In this document: positions 22,844-31,597 of the stretch, piece after piece
How the letters are laid out: each line of letters begins with the position of its first letter
Position numbering within the stretch: position 1 is the stretch's first letter
Source of the DNA: Bicyclus anynana
Lineage: Eukaryota; Arthropoda; Insecta; Lepidoptera; Nymphalidae
Length of the DNA stretch: 64,000 nt
Assembly (NCBI RefSeq): GCF_947172395.1
Contig: NC_069094.1
Coordinates: 16,172,292-16,236,291, forward strand
Direction: 5' to 3'
Notes under the pieces: model-generated
Database searches by the model: none
What the model was told of the DNA's origin: nothing
What the model saw: only the letters and a program-made list of their open reading frames with translations
Translations under genes and position numbers: made by a program

Positions 22844-22886
22844 ATTTTATTGCATCAATATTACTCCAATATTGATGCAATAAAAT
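22844..22886. repeat. Perfect hairpin, 19-bp arms
   Basis: ATTTTATTGCATCAATATT and its exact complement separated by ACTCC. Confidence 0.92.
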
Positions 22887-23315
22887 GCAAAAGAAATAAT
22901 AGCTGCATTAGTACTAATTGGCCACTATCTTGCAGTTACTCAAACCGATATCAGGCTGTTACTCAAACAGTTTCTCGAAGAACCTCTATTTAACTTTTAC
23001 CGTTGGAGTTGCTTCGAGTTCAGGCTACTTACTTTTAAAGTACTTTGCTATTGATGCAGCCTGGCGTTCTGGAGAGTATTTCTTTCAATACATTTTGCGC
23101 GGATATTAAATTTCCGTTCCAGCTTTTTATAATGTGAGCCTCATTAATGTTTCACTGCCGGGCATTTAACCTCCACCATAGAGATGTGGATCAAATTCCA
23201 AAGCCTTGTTTGTGTCAAAAACATAATCTTCATCTCATTCAGATTAATGGCTGCTTGGTTTACTTAACAACCATTCAATTCAAATCGTTTTGTTCCGTGT
23301 ACTAGTAACCTAAGA

Positions 23316-23515
23316 TCCGTGATAGCCCATTGGATATGGCCTCTGCCTCCAATTTCGGAGGGTGTGTGTTCGAATCCAGTCCGGGGCATGCACCTTCAAC
23401 TTTTCTGTTGTGTGCATTTTAAGAAATTTAATATCACGTGTCTCAAACGGTGAAGGAAAAACATCGTAAGGAAACTTGCATACCAGAGAATTTTCTTAAT
23501 TCTCTTTTTCTTAAA
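23316..23515 (+). mobile_element. SINE-A with head, 3' truncated
   Basis: CCGTGATAGCCCATTGGATA, GCCTCTGCCTCCAATTTCGG, B box TGTTCGAATCC, GGGGCATGCACCTTCAAC and TATCACGTGTCTCAAACGG, ending at GAATTTTCTTAATTCTC. It lies inside the 23.1-24.2 kb inverted-arm unit. Confidence 0.9.
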
Positions 23516-23549
23516 AAAAAAATATAGTAGGTACCTAATATTCAAAATA

Positions 23550-23583
23550 GAAATACAATGATGCTAGAGCATCATTGTATTTC
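23550..23583. repeat. Perfect hairpin, 16-bp arms
   Basis: GAAATACAATGATGCT and its exact complement with only AG between. Confidence 0.92.
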
Positions 23584-24499
23584 GGTTTTTGCCATTTGAA
23601 ATTAAAATTTCCTTAAATACTACCATTTAACAATGTTCAAATTCATTTGGAAAAGCCAAATCTTTTTAAATTTGTCTATTCAAAATTATTAATATCTGAA
23701 TTGGATGATTTAAATTCCAAATCTGAAAAAGTGACAACTTTTTTCATGTATTGATATTTTCAATATATATATTCACAAAGTATTCAAATACATGAGCAGT
23801 GCCGATTCTGGGAAATGTCAAATGGTTTGCAAACCTGAAAATAAATGTAGCTGTCTGCAGTTGAAAAATTTGTTTTCAGATTTAAAGTTACTAGAAATAT
23901 AAAATACCATTCTCGTGGATATAAATACATGACCGAATTGTAACACTTAAATAATATAATAAAATACAGTTTTGTTTTAACATACAAACAGACAGGATAT
24001 TCTAGAAAAAAGTTTGGATATTGCACGAAAGCTGTGCTTCATTATGATTGAAATCAGGGCAAAAAGCGAAAAATCAAAACGCATACAGACAAAAGTCACA
24101 GGTAAGAGTAAGCCAAGCCAATAATCTGAATGAGATGACGATTATTTTAATGACGCAAACAAGGCGTTGGAATTTGATCCACATCTCTATGGTAGAGGTT
24201 AAATGCCCGCCAGTGAAACATTAATGAAGCCGACATTATAAAAAGCTAGATTGGTTTAATATCCCACTAGTAAGTTCTATAATCTTACTTATTATGGCTT
24301 TAATAAATTTTATGTATTTAAGTGAAATTCATTCCGAAACAGTCAATTTCATCGTAAAATTATATTTCGCGTTATAATTTGATTTTAAGTGCGCATGAAA
24401 TGAACGGTGAAGTTTACCTACCATTGAGAGGTAATTTTACTGCGATAGGCGTAACATAATACCGGTCTTACCATTTTATATTAGATTTTATTGGATAAA

Positions 24500-24672
24500 T
24501 AGTAAACCTGTATACCAGAAAATTTTCTTAATTATCTGCGAGTGTGAAGTCTGCCAATCCGCATTGGGCCAGCGTGGTGGACAATTTGGCCTAAACCGTG
24601 ACTCGAGCTCAGCAGAGAGCCAAATATGAGTTGATAAATGAATCAATATGATAAATGAGAAAGATGATGATG
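24500..24672 (+). mobile_element. SINE-A 3' half
   Basis: AAACCTGTATACCAGAAAAT, TCTGCCAATCCGCATTGGGC, CAGCGTGGTGGACAATTTGG, CTCGAGCTCAGCAGAGAGCC and a degenerate GAT tail. The CTAACCCCTCTCATTCTGAG part is deleted. Confidence 0.8.
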
Positions 24673-24702
24673 TTAAACGAATAAACAATAATTATTTTAT
24701 AA

Positions 24703-24764
24703 TATATTTGCAAATATTACGTGCCTATGAATATAGGACTAGATACGTAATATTTGCAAATATA
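24703..24764. repeat. Inverted repeat, perfect 20-bp arms
   Basis: TATATTTGCAAATATTACGT and its exact complement are separated by 22 bp. The core ATATTTGCAAATAT is palindromic. Confidence 0.9.
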
Positions 24765-25602
24765 CAGAGTGAGAAATGTAACACTACCCTCATAATAAGG
24801 CTTCTTTATCGAAGAGGTTTCACGGCAATTTAGTACATTATACAGGAAGCACGTACTATCAAAGTTTTTCGGTTGAATTTAGCTGAAGCTCTTTCGTCTG
24901 AAATTTTTAATCTAATATAAAATCCACTTAGTGTCAAGAGTTTCTTGAATCTTCGCTGAATAAAGCTAATTTATTTTTCTAGACGAGCTCCCAGGGTACC
25001 GGAGGATCTTATAATTGAGTTATTTTCATTTAAGTTATCTTTCAATAATTAATATTATATAATAACAAACTAATTACTTCTCAATGGAAGTATTTGTTTA
25101 GAGAGCTGGGATGATCGAGTTTAATTAACAGTTTCGAGACAAATTAATTATTTGATACAATATAAATTAATTTTAGCATGATTAATAATGCTAATAAACA
25201 AGTACTTTGAATATTCTACATTCTAATTATTTACAAGAAGAGATTTTTGAAGTATATTCTGTAAAGGAGCAAAATTTCTTGGAAATTCTATTATACTGCT
25301 AATTAAAGAATAATTTATAAATATTCAACCCTCAACATAGAACATCAACGTATTAAAATTTATTGCTTGGTTCATGTATACTCCTAAGGTTTAATATCTT
25401 AAGCTTTGAAAATAGTTCACTGTTTTCAACCAATTTCTAGCTGAATATAATCTAAAATTACCCAAGCATCATGTTTTTGTACAATTATAGATTACAAAAT
25501 AAAGAATAATTATGCCCTCTATCCCAAGGTGCCTCAGACGAATTATATAGGGACCTGCCTCGCTAGACGTTAACCCTCTGTCAGAGGTCAAGATTCAACG
25601 AT
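24765..25602. other. No gene seen
   Basis: AT-rich unique-looking sequence. Confidence 0.5.
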
Positions 25603-25881
25603 CTTTCTTTTTATTCTTTACATGTTAGCCCTTGACTACAATCTCACCTGATGATAAGTGATAATACAATCTAAGATGAAAGCGGACTAACTTGTTAGGA
25701 GTAGGATAAAAAACCACACCCCTTTCGGTTTCTACACGACGCTAAATCGATCGGGGGTAGGTTTTTGTCGGTAGGGTGGTAACTAGCCATGGCCTAAGCC
25801 TCCTAGCCAGGCCAGCCAGACCTAGACCAATTAAGAGCAATAATATAACATTATTGCTCTTAATTGGTCTAGGTCTGGCTG
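25603..25881 (-). mobile_element. SINE-B ending in a perfect 32-bp palindrome
   Basis: Poly(T) side TTTCTTTTTATTCTTTACATG, then the body to AGCCTCC and CAGACCTAGACC. At 25813-25844 the sequence CAGCCAGACC...GCAATAAT is followed after 5 bases (ATAAC) by its exact complement at 25850-25881. The tRNA-like head that should follow is missing and the palindrome stands in its place. Confidence 0.85.
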
Positions 25882-25885
25882 TGGC

Positions 25886-26042
25886 AGAAAAAAACTGTAG
25901 GTAGGTTATACGCTGACCGCAAATGGCACGTTAAAACTATGCTAATTAGCAAACCTGAGCTCAATCGCTGAAATAATTTTTGTGCCAGTTATAATCATCG
26001 AATGTTGCCTATTTACCTCTTTTTATTTTATCATTGGTTTAG
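25886..26042. mobile_element. MITE-D, copy 1 (diverged)
   Basis: GTAGGTAGGTTATACGCTGAC, GGCACGTTAAAACTATGCTA, AGCAAACCTGAGCTCAATCG, AATAATTTTTGTG and the end TTTACCTCTTTTTATTTTAT match MITE-D at 34973-35184 along its whole length with many changes. Confidence 0.75.
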
Positions 26043-27043
26043 TAGGTATAGTGTTTAATATTTTCGATATGTGCGTTAACATCGTCCTCCGACAAAATGA
26101 TAGATAATTTTGTTAGTGAATTTGGGTGCGATACAAGCCCAGAAGTAATTGGTCTGAGTTTGGCGCACATCATAGTCCGCCAATCGGTATTGGAGCTGTG
26201 TAGTGGTTTTAAGCTCCATATCCCTTCCTCAAATAACGGTGGATGACTGCCCTTTAGTTTGCCGTAAAAAATAGGCTGTTATTGACCTAATTTACATAAT
26301 TTGCAGTAAAATATGCCAAAACGACATGAACAAGGAATCAAACCTGACACCTCCCTGACATACGCAACAGGTTCTATCCATTATCCCGTTGTGTACATTC
26401 GCAGCATAACGTTGTTTCTCAGATACCGCCAAGTCACCCTCACACAATCGTAAGTGCTTGTCATCATATTATTTTCCCTCAGCCCTCCAGACGCCTCTCC
26501 CGATCCACCGCCCTCCGAGAGTGATAAATAGCCGACATGAAAAGACCGGACTCCAGAACGTCTATTTATTTCCGTACTCGTGGAATAGAAAAAAATCCTA
26601 TTGTTAAAATAAAAAATCTTGGATTTTTTGGTAACTAAAGAAGGAACAATTTATTGCTTTTCAAGATTAATAATTTTTTAGATCTTAGTACACATGGTGT
26701 ATAAAACTTCACTATCACGGATTATTTCTGCGAAACGCATATTTTCATAGTTCACCTTTTATACCAACTTCTGAAACAGAGGATCCATGCTCTGTATGTG
26801 TGTATTTTGTTATGATATTATCAAATGATTGATTCTCTGATGATTTGGATTGATTTTTCGTTTTTGAAATGTATATTTTAGGAAAAGGTGTTTCATACTC
26901 TTAAGGTCATTAGTTATTCCTAGAAAAATAAATTATGAACTCTAAATGATTAAACATTTCATACAATGTAATTATGCAATGTTATTTTCTTAGTAGGAAA
27001 ATGTTGTTCACTTAATTTAAAATTATAATCCAGCCATTTGTAG
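26043..27043. other. No gene seen; SINE-like remnants
   Basis: Around 26130-26250, CCGCCAATCGGTATTGGAGC and AAGCTCCATATCCCTTCC look like the tail part of another lepidopteran SINE. Around 26335-26395 there is a reversed tRNA-like block. Neither has clear ends. Confidence 0.4.
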
Positions 27044-27213
27044 AAAATTCAAAATTCAAATTCAAAATTCAAATTCAAAATTCAAATTCAAAATTCAAAT
27101 TCAAAATTCAAATTCAAAATTCAAATTCAAAATTCAAATTCAAAATTCAAATTCAAAATTCAAATTCAAAATTCAAATTCAAAATTCAAATTCAAAATTC
27201 AAATTCAAAATTC
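27044..27213 (-). repeat. 13-bp tandem array, 3' tail of the CR1-like LINE
   Basis: AAATTCAAAATTC is repeated about 13 times with almost no variation. It joins directly to the LINE 3' UTR (read on minus: TTTACAAAT...AAGTGCTTGTAAACTGAGCC then AATAAATGAATTTTGAATTT), so it is the element's tail rather than an independent satellite. CR1-group LINEs characteristically end in short tandem repeats instead of poly(A). Confidence 0.85.
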
Positions 27214-27722
27214 ATTTATTTCAAGTAGGCTCAGTTTACAAGCACTTTTGACACGTCAGTTGACTATTTGTAAAGATTCTACCACCGGTTCGGAAGGCAG
27301 ATTCTGCTGAGAAGATACCGGCAAGAAACTCAACAGTTGCTCTTTTGAAAAAGTCATACAGTATTACAATTTACATTTGATAACAATTAAATTACAATTT
27401 CTTATAGTTTTATTTCCTGTGTGAAGGTGGAAGCTGATCCAATGGCCTCCAAGCACCTTTGTCGTTAAGGAACTCATCAATAGTGTAGTAACCTCGACTA
27501 AGTAAATGTTTTTTAACACATTGCTTAAAGTTGTGCATTGGCAAGTCCATCACAGTCTTGGGGATCTTGTTATAGAAGAGTACACCCAAACCCACAAAAG
27601 ATTTTTTAACTCTTTGGAGACGATATGCAGAAATAACTAACTTATGCCCGTGTCTAGTAAGACGTGGGTTTAGATCTCCTTTTCGTTTGTACAAATTAAT
27701 ATTTTGTCTCACATAAACTATA
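27214..27722 (-). pseudogene. CR1/Jockey-like LINE, 3' part: end of ORF2 and 3' UTR
   Basis: The minus frame ending at 27410 reads IVYVRQNINLYKRKGD, then RLTRHGHKLVISAYRLQRVK, GLGVLFYNKIPK and NFKQCVKKHLLSRGYYTIDE. This is the usual C-terminal tail of Jockey-group reverse transcriptases. The 3' UTR contains CAAAAGTGCTTGTAAACTGA. The frame upstream is cut at 27723 by the RTE-like insertion and resumes at 32422: the other half ends ...YIYNSIVYVR, overlapping IVYVR here because the target site was duplicated. Remains of the same 3' end occur at 42.8, 44.1 and 53.5 kb. Confidence 0.88.
27708..27722. repeat. Target-site duplication, left copy
   Basis: CTCACATAAACTATA, identical to 32422-32436. 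It abuts the (TAA)n end of the inserted LINE. Confidence 0.93.
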
Positions 27723-27743
27723 TAATAATAATAATAATAATAA
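27723..27743 (-). repeat. (TAA)n tail of the RTE-like element
   Basis: Seven TAA units on the plus strand (TTA on the element strand), directly after GGGAAATAAAAGGCTTTA of the element's 3' end. Confidence 0.9.
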
Positions 27744-27792
27744 AGCCTTTTATTTCCCGAAATATATACAGTTATTAGCAAATACATTACAA

Positions 27793-27832
<40 letters not shown>

Positions 27833-27863
27833 GGTACACATTAAAATTCAAACTACACTATAG

Positions 27864-30812
27864 CTATAGAATGTCTCTTATTTCAGTGTGCCTTACGGCA
27901 AAGGCCTCCTCCAACTCCTTCCACTGTTTTCTGTCTGCCGCTATCCTCATCCAAAGAGGTCCTAAAGTCATTTTTAGGTCATCCTCCCATCTTTTTGTTT
28001 TCCGACCTCGGCTCCTAGCACCATCCCTTGGATACCAAACTGTCACCTGTTTGCTCCATTTTTCTTTTGTGCAGCGGAGCATATGTCCAGTCCATCTCCA
28101 TTTCTGTTGATCAATACGTGTCAGTACGTTTGTTAGTTTAGTTTTATGCCTGATATCTGTACTTCTGACTTTGTCCATTAATTTCAAACCTAGCATACTT
28201 CTTTCCATGCTTTTCTGACATCTTGCTAGTTTGTCCCTGAGGTGTTTTGTCAAAGCCCAGGTTTCGCACCCATAGGTAATGCATGGTAGGATACAGGTAT
28301 CGAAAGTCTTTTTCTTTATCTTAATGCCCAGTTCCTTACTTTTCATTATTTCCTTTAAGGTCCAATACTTTTTCCACCCAGTCGCTATTCTTTTGTCTAT
28401 TTCTTTCTGCATTTGGTCATTTGGCGATATTATCTGGCCTAGATACACATATTCATCTACGTATTCGAGTTTCTGTCCGTTGATGGTTATGTCTATGGGT
28501 ATTGAGTTAGTCATCATTTTAGTTTTGCTCATGTTAGTTTCTAGGCCTACTTCTCTACTTCTGTCTACTAAGGTTTGAATCATGGATTGCAGTTTCATTG
28601 GGTCCTCTTCCAATACAACCAGGTCGTCCGCAAATCTTAGGTGAGATAATCGTGCTCCGTTTATGTTTAGCCCCAGATGTCCCCATTCAATTTTTCTGAA
28701 CATTTGTTCGAGCACGGCGGTAAAAAGCTTTGGGGAGAGTGGGTCCCCTTGCCTGACGCCCCTATCGATTGGAAAAACATCTCCTGTAGATTCTAGCCTG
28801 ATTCTAGCTTTACTTTCACTGTAAATATTTTTGATGATATTAACATAAGTGTTTTGGATCCCCTGCTCTTTTAGACTTTGCCATACGGATTCGTGTTTAA
28901 GGCTATCGAAAGCCTTAGAATAGTCTATAAAGGCCAGATAAATGTTTTTGTTGTATTCATTGTATTTTTGTATGAGCTGTTTGACTGTATGTATGTGATC
29001 GATTGTACTAAAGTTTTTCCTGAACCCTGCCTGTTCCACAGGTTGATTCTCGTCAAGTATGAGTGATATTCTGTCCAGGATCACTTTAGCGAAAACTTTG
29101 TATACATTTGAGATAAGTGAGATTGGTCTATAATTTCCTATGTCGTCTTTAGGACCTTTCTTATGTAGGAGTATTATGTGTGATTCTGCCCATTGCTTTG
29201 GAATGCTGCCGGTATATAGAGTTTCGTTGAAAATCTTTGTTAATATTGGGCTTAATTCTTCAATTGATCCTCTCATAAGTTCGTTTGTGATTCTGTCTGG
29301 ACCAGGAGCTTTTTCCATCTTTTGGCTTTTTATAGATTTTTCTACTTCCGTCGCTAATATTTCAGGTATAACTTCCACTTCTTTGCTCATAAATTTTTGT
29401 ATATTATTTTGTTCGCTATATGGAAATAGTATTTTTGACTCTTTTGGACTTTGTTGTTTGTACAATAAGCGATAATAGTCTGTTGCTATATTTTGGATTT
29501 CGCCACGAGAAGTAGTTGGCAAATTATTGTGTCTCAACTTTGGAATCCATTCTTTTCCCCGTTCTCGTAGTTCCTTAAGTGCTTTTTTCGTACCTCCCGT
29601 TCTGCTAATGTGCTTTTCCAGGGTTTTGATTCTTTTATTTTGCCTGTCTTTCCTCATACTTTCGCGAATTTGTTTACTGAGATTAGATATTTCTTTTTGG
29701 TTTTCTTTCTTATTCTTCTTCTTTATTAAATTTCTTCTGTCTTCGATTAGTTTTAAAGATTTTTCACTTAGATATGTTTCTTGGCTTTTGTTTGTTTTTA
29801 TACTTGCCTGTTTTCTGAGCTTGTTTTCTATCTTATTATATTTTTCGCTTAGTTCCATATCTGAAGTAACTACTTGCATTAGGTCTTCTGTGGTGTCGTT
29901 TGAGGTCCTTTTTTCAGCAATTGTTTGTAAGTAGTTCGTTAGGACTGCTTTTGGTCTAGGTTTTTTTGTACCGCTTTCAGTTAGGCAGCTGCGTACCATA
30001 CGATGGTTAGTATTAAAGTTTAGGTTTTGTATTATTCCTGTGTCACTAAATGAGCGAACCCTATTTGTAATTATGTAGTCGATTTCGTTTCTAGTTTTTC
30101 CATCTGGAGACATCCACGTCCATTTACTTTTAGGTTTTTTGCGGAACACGGAATTAAGAATTGTCAGGTTTTTCTCTAGCAGGAATTCTACCAGTTTTTC
30201 TCCGTTTTTGCTTCTTTTACCATTTCCGTATTTCCCTATTATATGTTCTTCTCCAGGTAGTTGAACGCCGACTCGAGCGTTAAAGTCACCCATCAGCACT
30301 ATATTGTTTTCTAAATATTTTTCAATAATTTCACTCAGTTTGTCGTAAAATATATCTAAGTCCATTTTTGTTGCTTGCTCTGTCGGCGAGTAGACTTGGA
30401 TAACTGTCCATATGTTCGAATTAATGTTTATATGAATTGCAGCTATTCTATCGGATATGCCTTCAAAACCAATAATCTGGCTTTTAAGGTTTAGCTTTAC
30501 CAAAAATCCTACTCCTCTTTGTCCAGCGATTTCACCTTTGTGGTACATAATAAACTGGCTTCTCTCTTCTATTTCTTCCCCTAGTCTTCGCATCTCGCTT
30601 ATGCCCAAAATGTCCCACTTGATGTTTTTAATAGCTAACTCTAGCTCTCCCAAACTTTCTGGTGTTCTCAGGGTTCGGGTGTTTAGTGTACATAGGTATA
30701 AACTACTTGGTTTTGTATTGGATTGAGTTGGCAGATTTGTTGGAGGGTGGTGGTCGACTTCCCCCACGGTGACCGGCCGGCTTGGGGGGTAATTTATCAG
30801 AGTTGTGTACAT
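27864..30812 (-). CDS. ORF2: endonuclease/reverse transcriptase
   Basis: An intact 982-codon frame. Residues about 38-275 form an apurinic-type endonuclease: WDILGISEMR with the metal-binding Glu (66-75), VLMGDFNARVG (172-182), WTWMSPDGKTRNEIDYIITN (231-250) and TNHRMV with the catalytic His (268-273). Residues about 540-800 form the reverse transcriptase: NYRPISLISNVYK, FIDYSKAFDSL, RGVRQGDPLSPKLF and the active site HLRFADDLVVLEED (FADD at 727-730), then the thumb motif YVYLGQIIS. The C-terminus has CETWALTKHLRDKL, KWRWTGHMLR and KRWEDDLK...WMRIAADRKQW as in RTE-type proteins. It would nick target DNA and prime cDNA synthesis there. It starts at an ATG 29 nt after the ORF1 stop, which suits reinitiation. 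Family length and motif order are complete; no stop or frameshift is seen. Confidence 0.95.
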   Translation of the reverse strand: MYTTLINYPPSRPVTVGEVDHHPPTNLPTQSNTKPSSLYLCTLNTRTLRTPESLGELELAIKNIKWDILGISEMRRLGEEIEERSQFIMYHKGEIAGQRGVGFLVKLNLKSQIIGFEGISDRIAAIHININSNIWTVIQVYSPTEQATKMDLDIFYDKLSEIIEKYLENNIVLMGDFNARVGVQLPGEEHIIGKYGNGKRSKNGEKLVEFLLEKNLTILNSVFRKKPKSKWTWMSPDGKTRNEIDYIITNRVRSFSDTGIIQNLNFNTNHRMVRSCLTESGTKKPRPKAVLTNYLQTIAEKRTSNDTTEDLMQVVTSDMELSEKYNKIENKLRKQASIKTNKSQETYLSEKSLKLIEDRRNLIKKKNKKENQKEISNLSKQIRESMRKDRQNKRIKTLEKHISRTGGTKKALKELRERGKEWIPKLRHNNLPTTSRGEIQNIATDYYRLLYKQQSPKESKILFPYSEQNNIQKFMSKEVEVIPEILATEVEKSIKSQKMEKAPGPDRITNELMRGSIEELSPILTKIFNETLYTGSIPKQWAESHIILLHKKGPKDDIGNYRPISLISNVYKVFAKVILDRISLILDENQPVEQAGFRKNFSTIDHIHTVKQLIQKYNEYNKNIYLAFIDYSKAFDSLKHESVWQSLKEQGIQNTYVNIIKNIYSESKARIRLESTGDVFPIDRGVRQGDPLSPKLFTAVLEQMFRKIEWGHLGLNINGARLSHLRFADDLVVLEEDPMKLQSMIQTLVDRSREVGLETNMSKTKMMTNSIPIDITINGQKLEYVDEYVYLGQIISPNDQMQKEIDKRIATGWKKYWTLKEIMKSKELGIKIKKKTFDTCILPCITYGCETWALTKHLRDKLARCQKSMERSMLGLKLMDKVRSTDIRHKTKLTNVLTRIDQQKWRWTGHMLRCTKEKWSKQVTVWYPRDGARSRGRKTKRWEDDLKMTLGPLWMRIAADRKQWKELEEAFAVRHTEIRDIL

Positions 30813-30841
30813 ATTAAGTTGGTTTTGGTCGGAGAGGGCCG

Positions 30842-31597
30842 CTACTTGTTTTTTGGCAGTTCTGACATAGAGGAAGATCTTTCGCGTGTTACATATGAAA
30901 GAATGCTTGGTTTGATCACTTCCCTTGTCTTTGCATTTGCAGTATTGCTCGTATTGAGTTTTTTCTGAGATGGAGTGGTTGGCGATCTTGAAATCTGTCT
31001 CTTCCTATTCTCGCGAATGGTGTTCCCTGGTTTTTTCACAATTAGTTTGTCGTATTTTATAAATGCTATATTTCCATTTTCTCTTTCAGCTTCTACTTTT
31101 GGTTGTAATTGTTTGCGTATTTCAAGAATTTCCTTGGGAAAGTCCTCTTTGATATATACATTTGTGGGAAGGTTACGCTTGTTTCTCAAAATCAGATGTT
31201 TTTTCCAAGTTGTTGTTAGAGATATTATCACTGGACGATTTTTCTCAGATTGTGCTCCAATTCGTTTGATGTAACTTATTTCTTGGCTATCAAAGTGCGT
31301 TCCCGATTCCACTATAATTTTCTTAACATAATCCACTAACTCTATTTCGGTCTTTCCCTTTTCTTCGATGCCGAAAATTACTAAATTATTTCTGCGTTTT
31401 TCCTTTTCTAAGAATGTTATTTTTTGTTCCAAAATTGTAACTTTGTTTTTAAGGTTGTTATTTTCTTCTCTAAGGATTTTCATCTTTTCGTCGAAAGCTT
31501 CCATGACATTTTTCGTTATTTCAGTTGTTAATGTTATTGTTTGTTCATTAAACTTTTCATTTATTTTAGAGAGCAATATTTCCATTTGTTTTTCCAT
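30842..31597 (-). CDS. ORF1: coiled-coil RNA-binding-type LINE protein
   Basis: An intact 251-codon frame upstream of ORF2. Residues 1-68 are a heptad-rich Glu/Lys/Asn segment (LREENNNLKNKVTILEQKI) predicted as a coiled coil for oligomerising. Residues about 69-140 (RRNNLVIFGIEEKGKTEIEL, ISYIKRIG, RPVIISLTTTWKKHLILRNK) look like the RRM-type fold of LINE ORF1 proteins, and 141-190 (VYIKEDFPKEILEIRKQLQP, IAFIKYDKLIV) like the region after it. The tail (190-251) is basic and Ser/Thr-rich. Its expected role is binding the element RNA and escorting it with ORF2. The start is the first ATG in frame; no cysteine knuckles are visible. The fold call is by pattern, not by search. Confidence 0.85.
   Translation of the reverse strand: MEKQMEILLSKINEKFNEQTITLTTEITKNVMEAFDEKMKILREENNNLKNKVTILEQKITFLEKEKRRNNLVIFGIEEKGKTEIELVDYVKKIIVESGTHFDSQEISYIKRIGAQSEKNRPVIISLTTTWKKHLILRNKRNLPTNVYIKEDFPKEILEIRKQLQPKVEAERENGNIAFIKYDKLIVKKPGNTIRENRKRQISRSPTTPSQKKLNTSNTANAKTREVIKPSILSYVTRERSSSMSELPKNK

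Larger units (their letters stand above)
23121..24247. repeat. Long inverted arms (about 145 bp) flanking about 840 bp
   Basis: The left arm 23121-23265 (AGCTTTTTATAATGTGAGCC...CATTTAACCTCCACCATAG...GTGGATCAAATTCCAA) is the reverse complement of 24106-24247, at roughly 90% by eye. The interior holds a SINE-A copy, a perfect 16-bp hairpin and a short open frame (23784-24026) without motifs. It could be a fold-back DNA transposon or two opposed copies of one repeat. No transposase is present. Confidence 0.75.

Noticed and set aside
27044..27213. Independent satellite or CRISPR-like array
   Set aside because: No spacers; the 13-bp units are contiguous and attached to the LINE 3' UTR.
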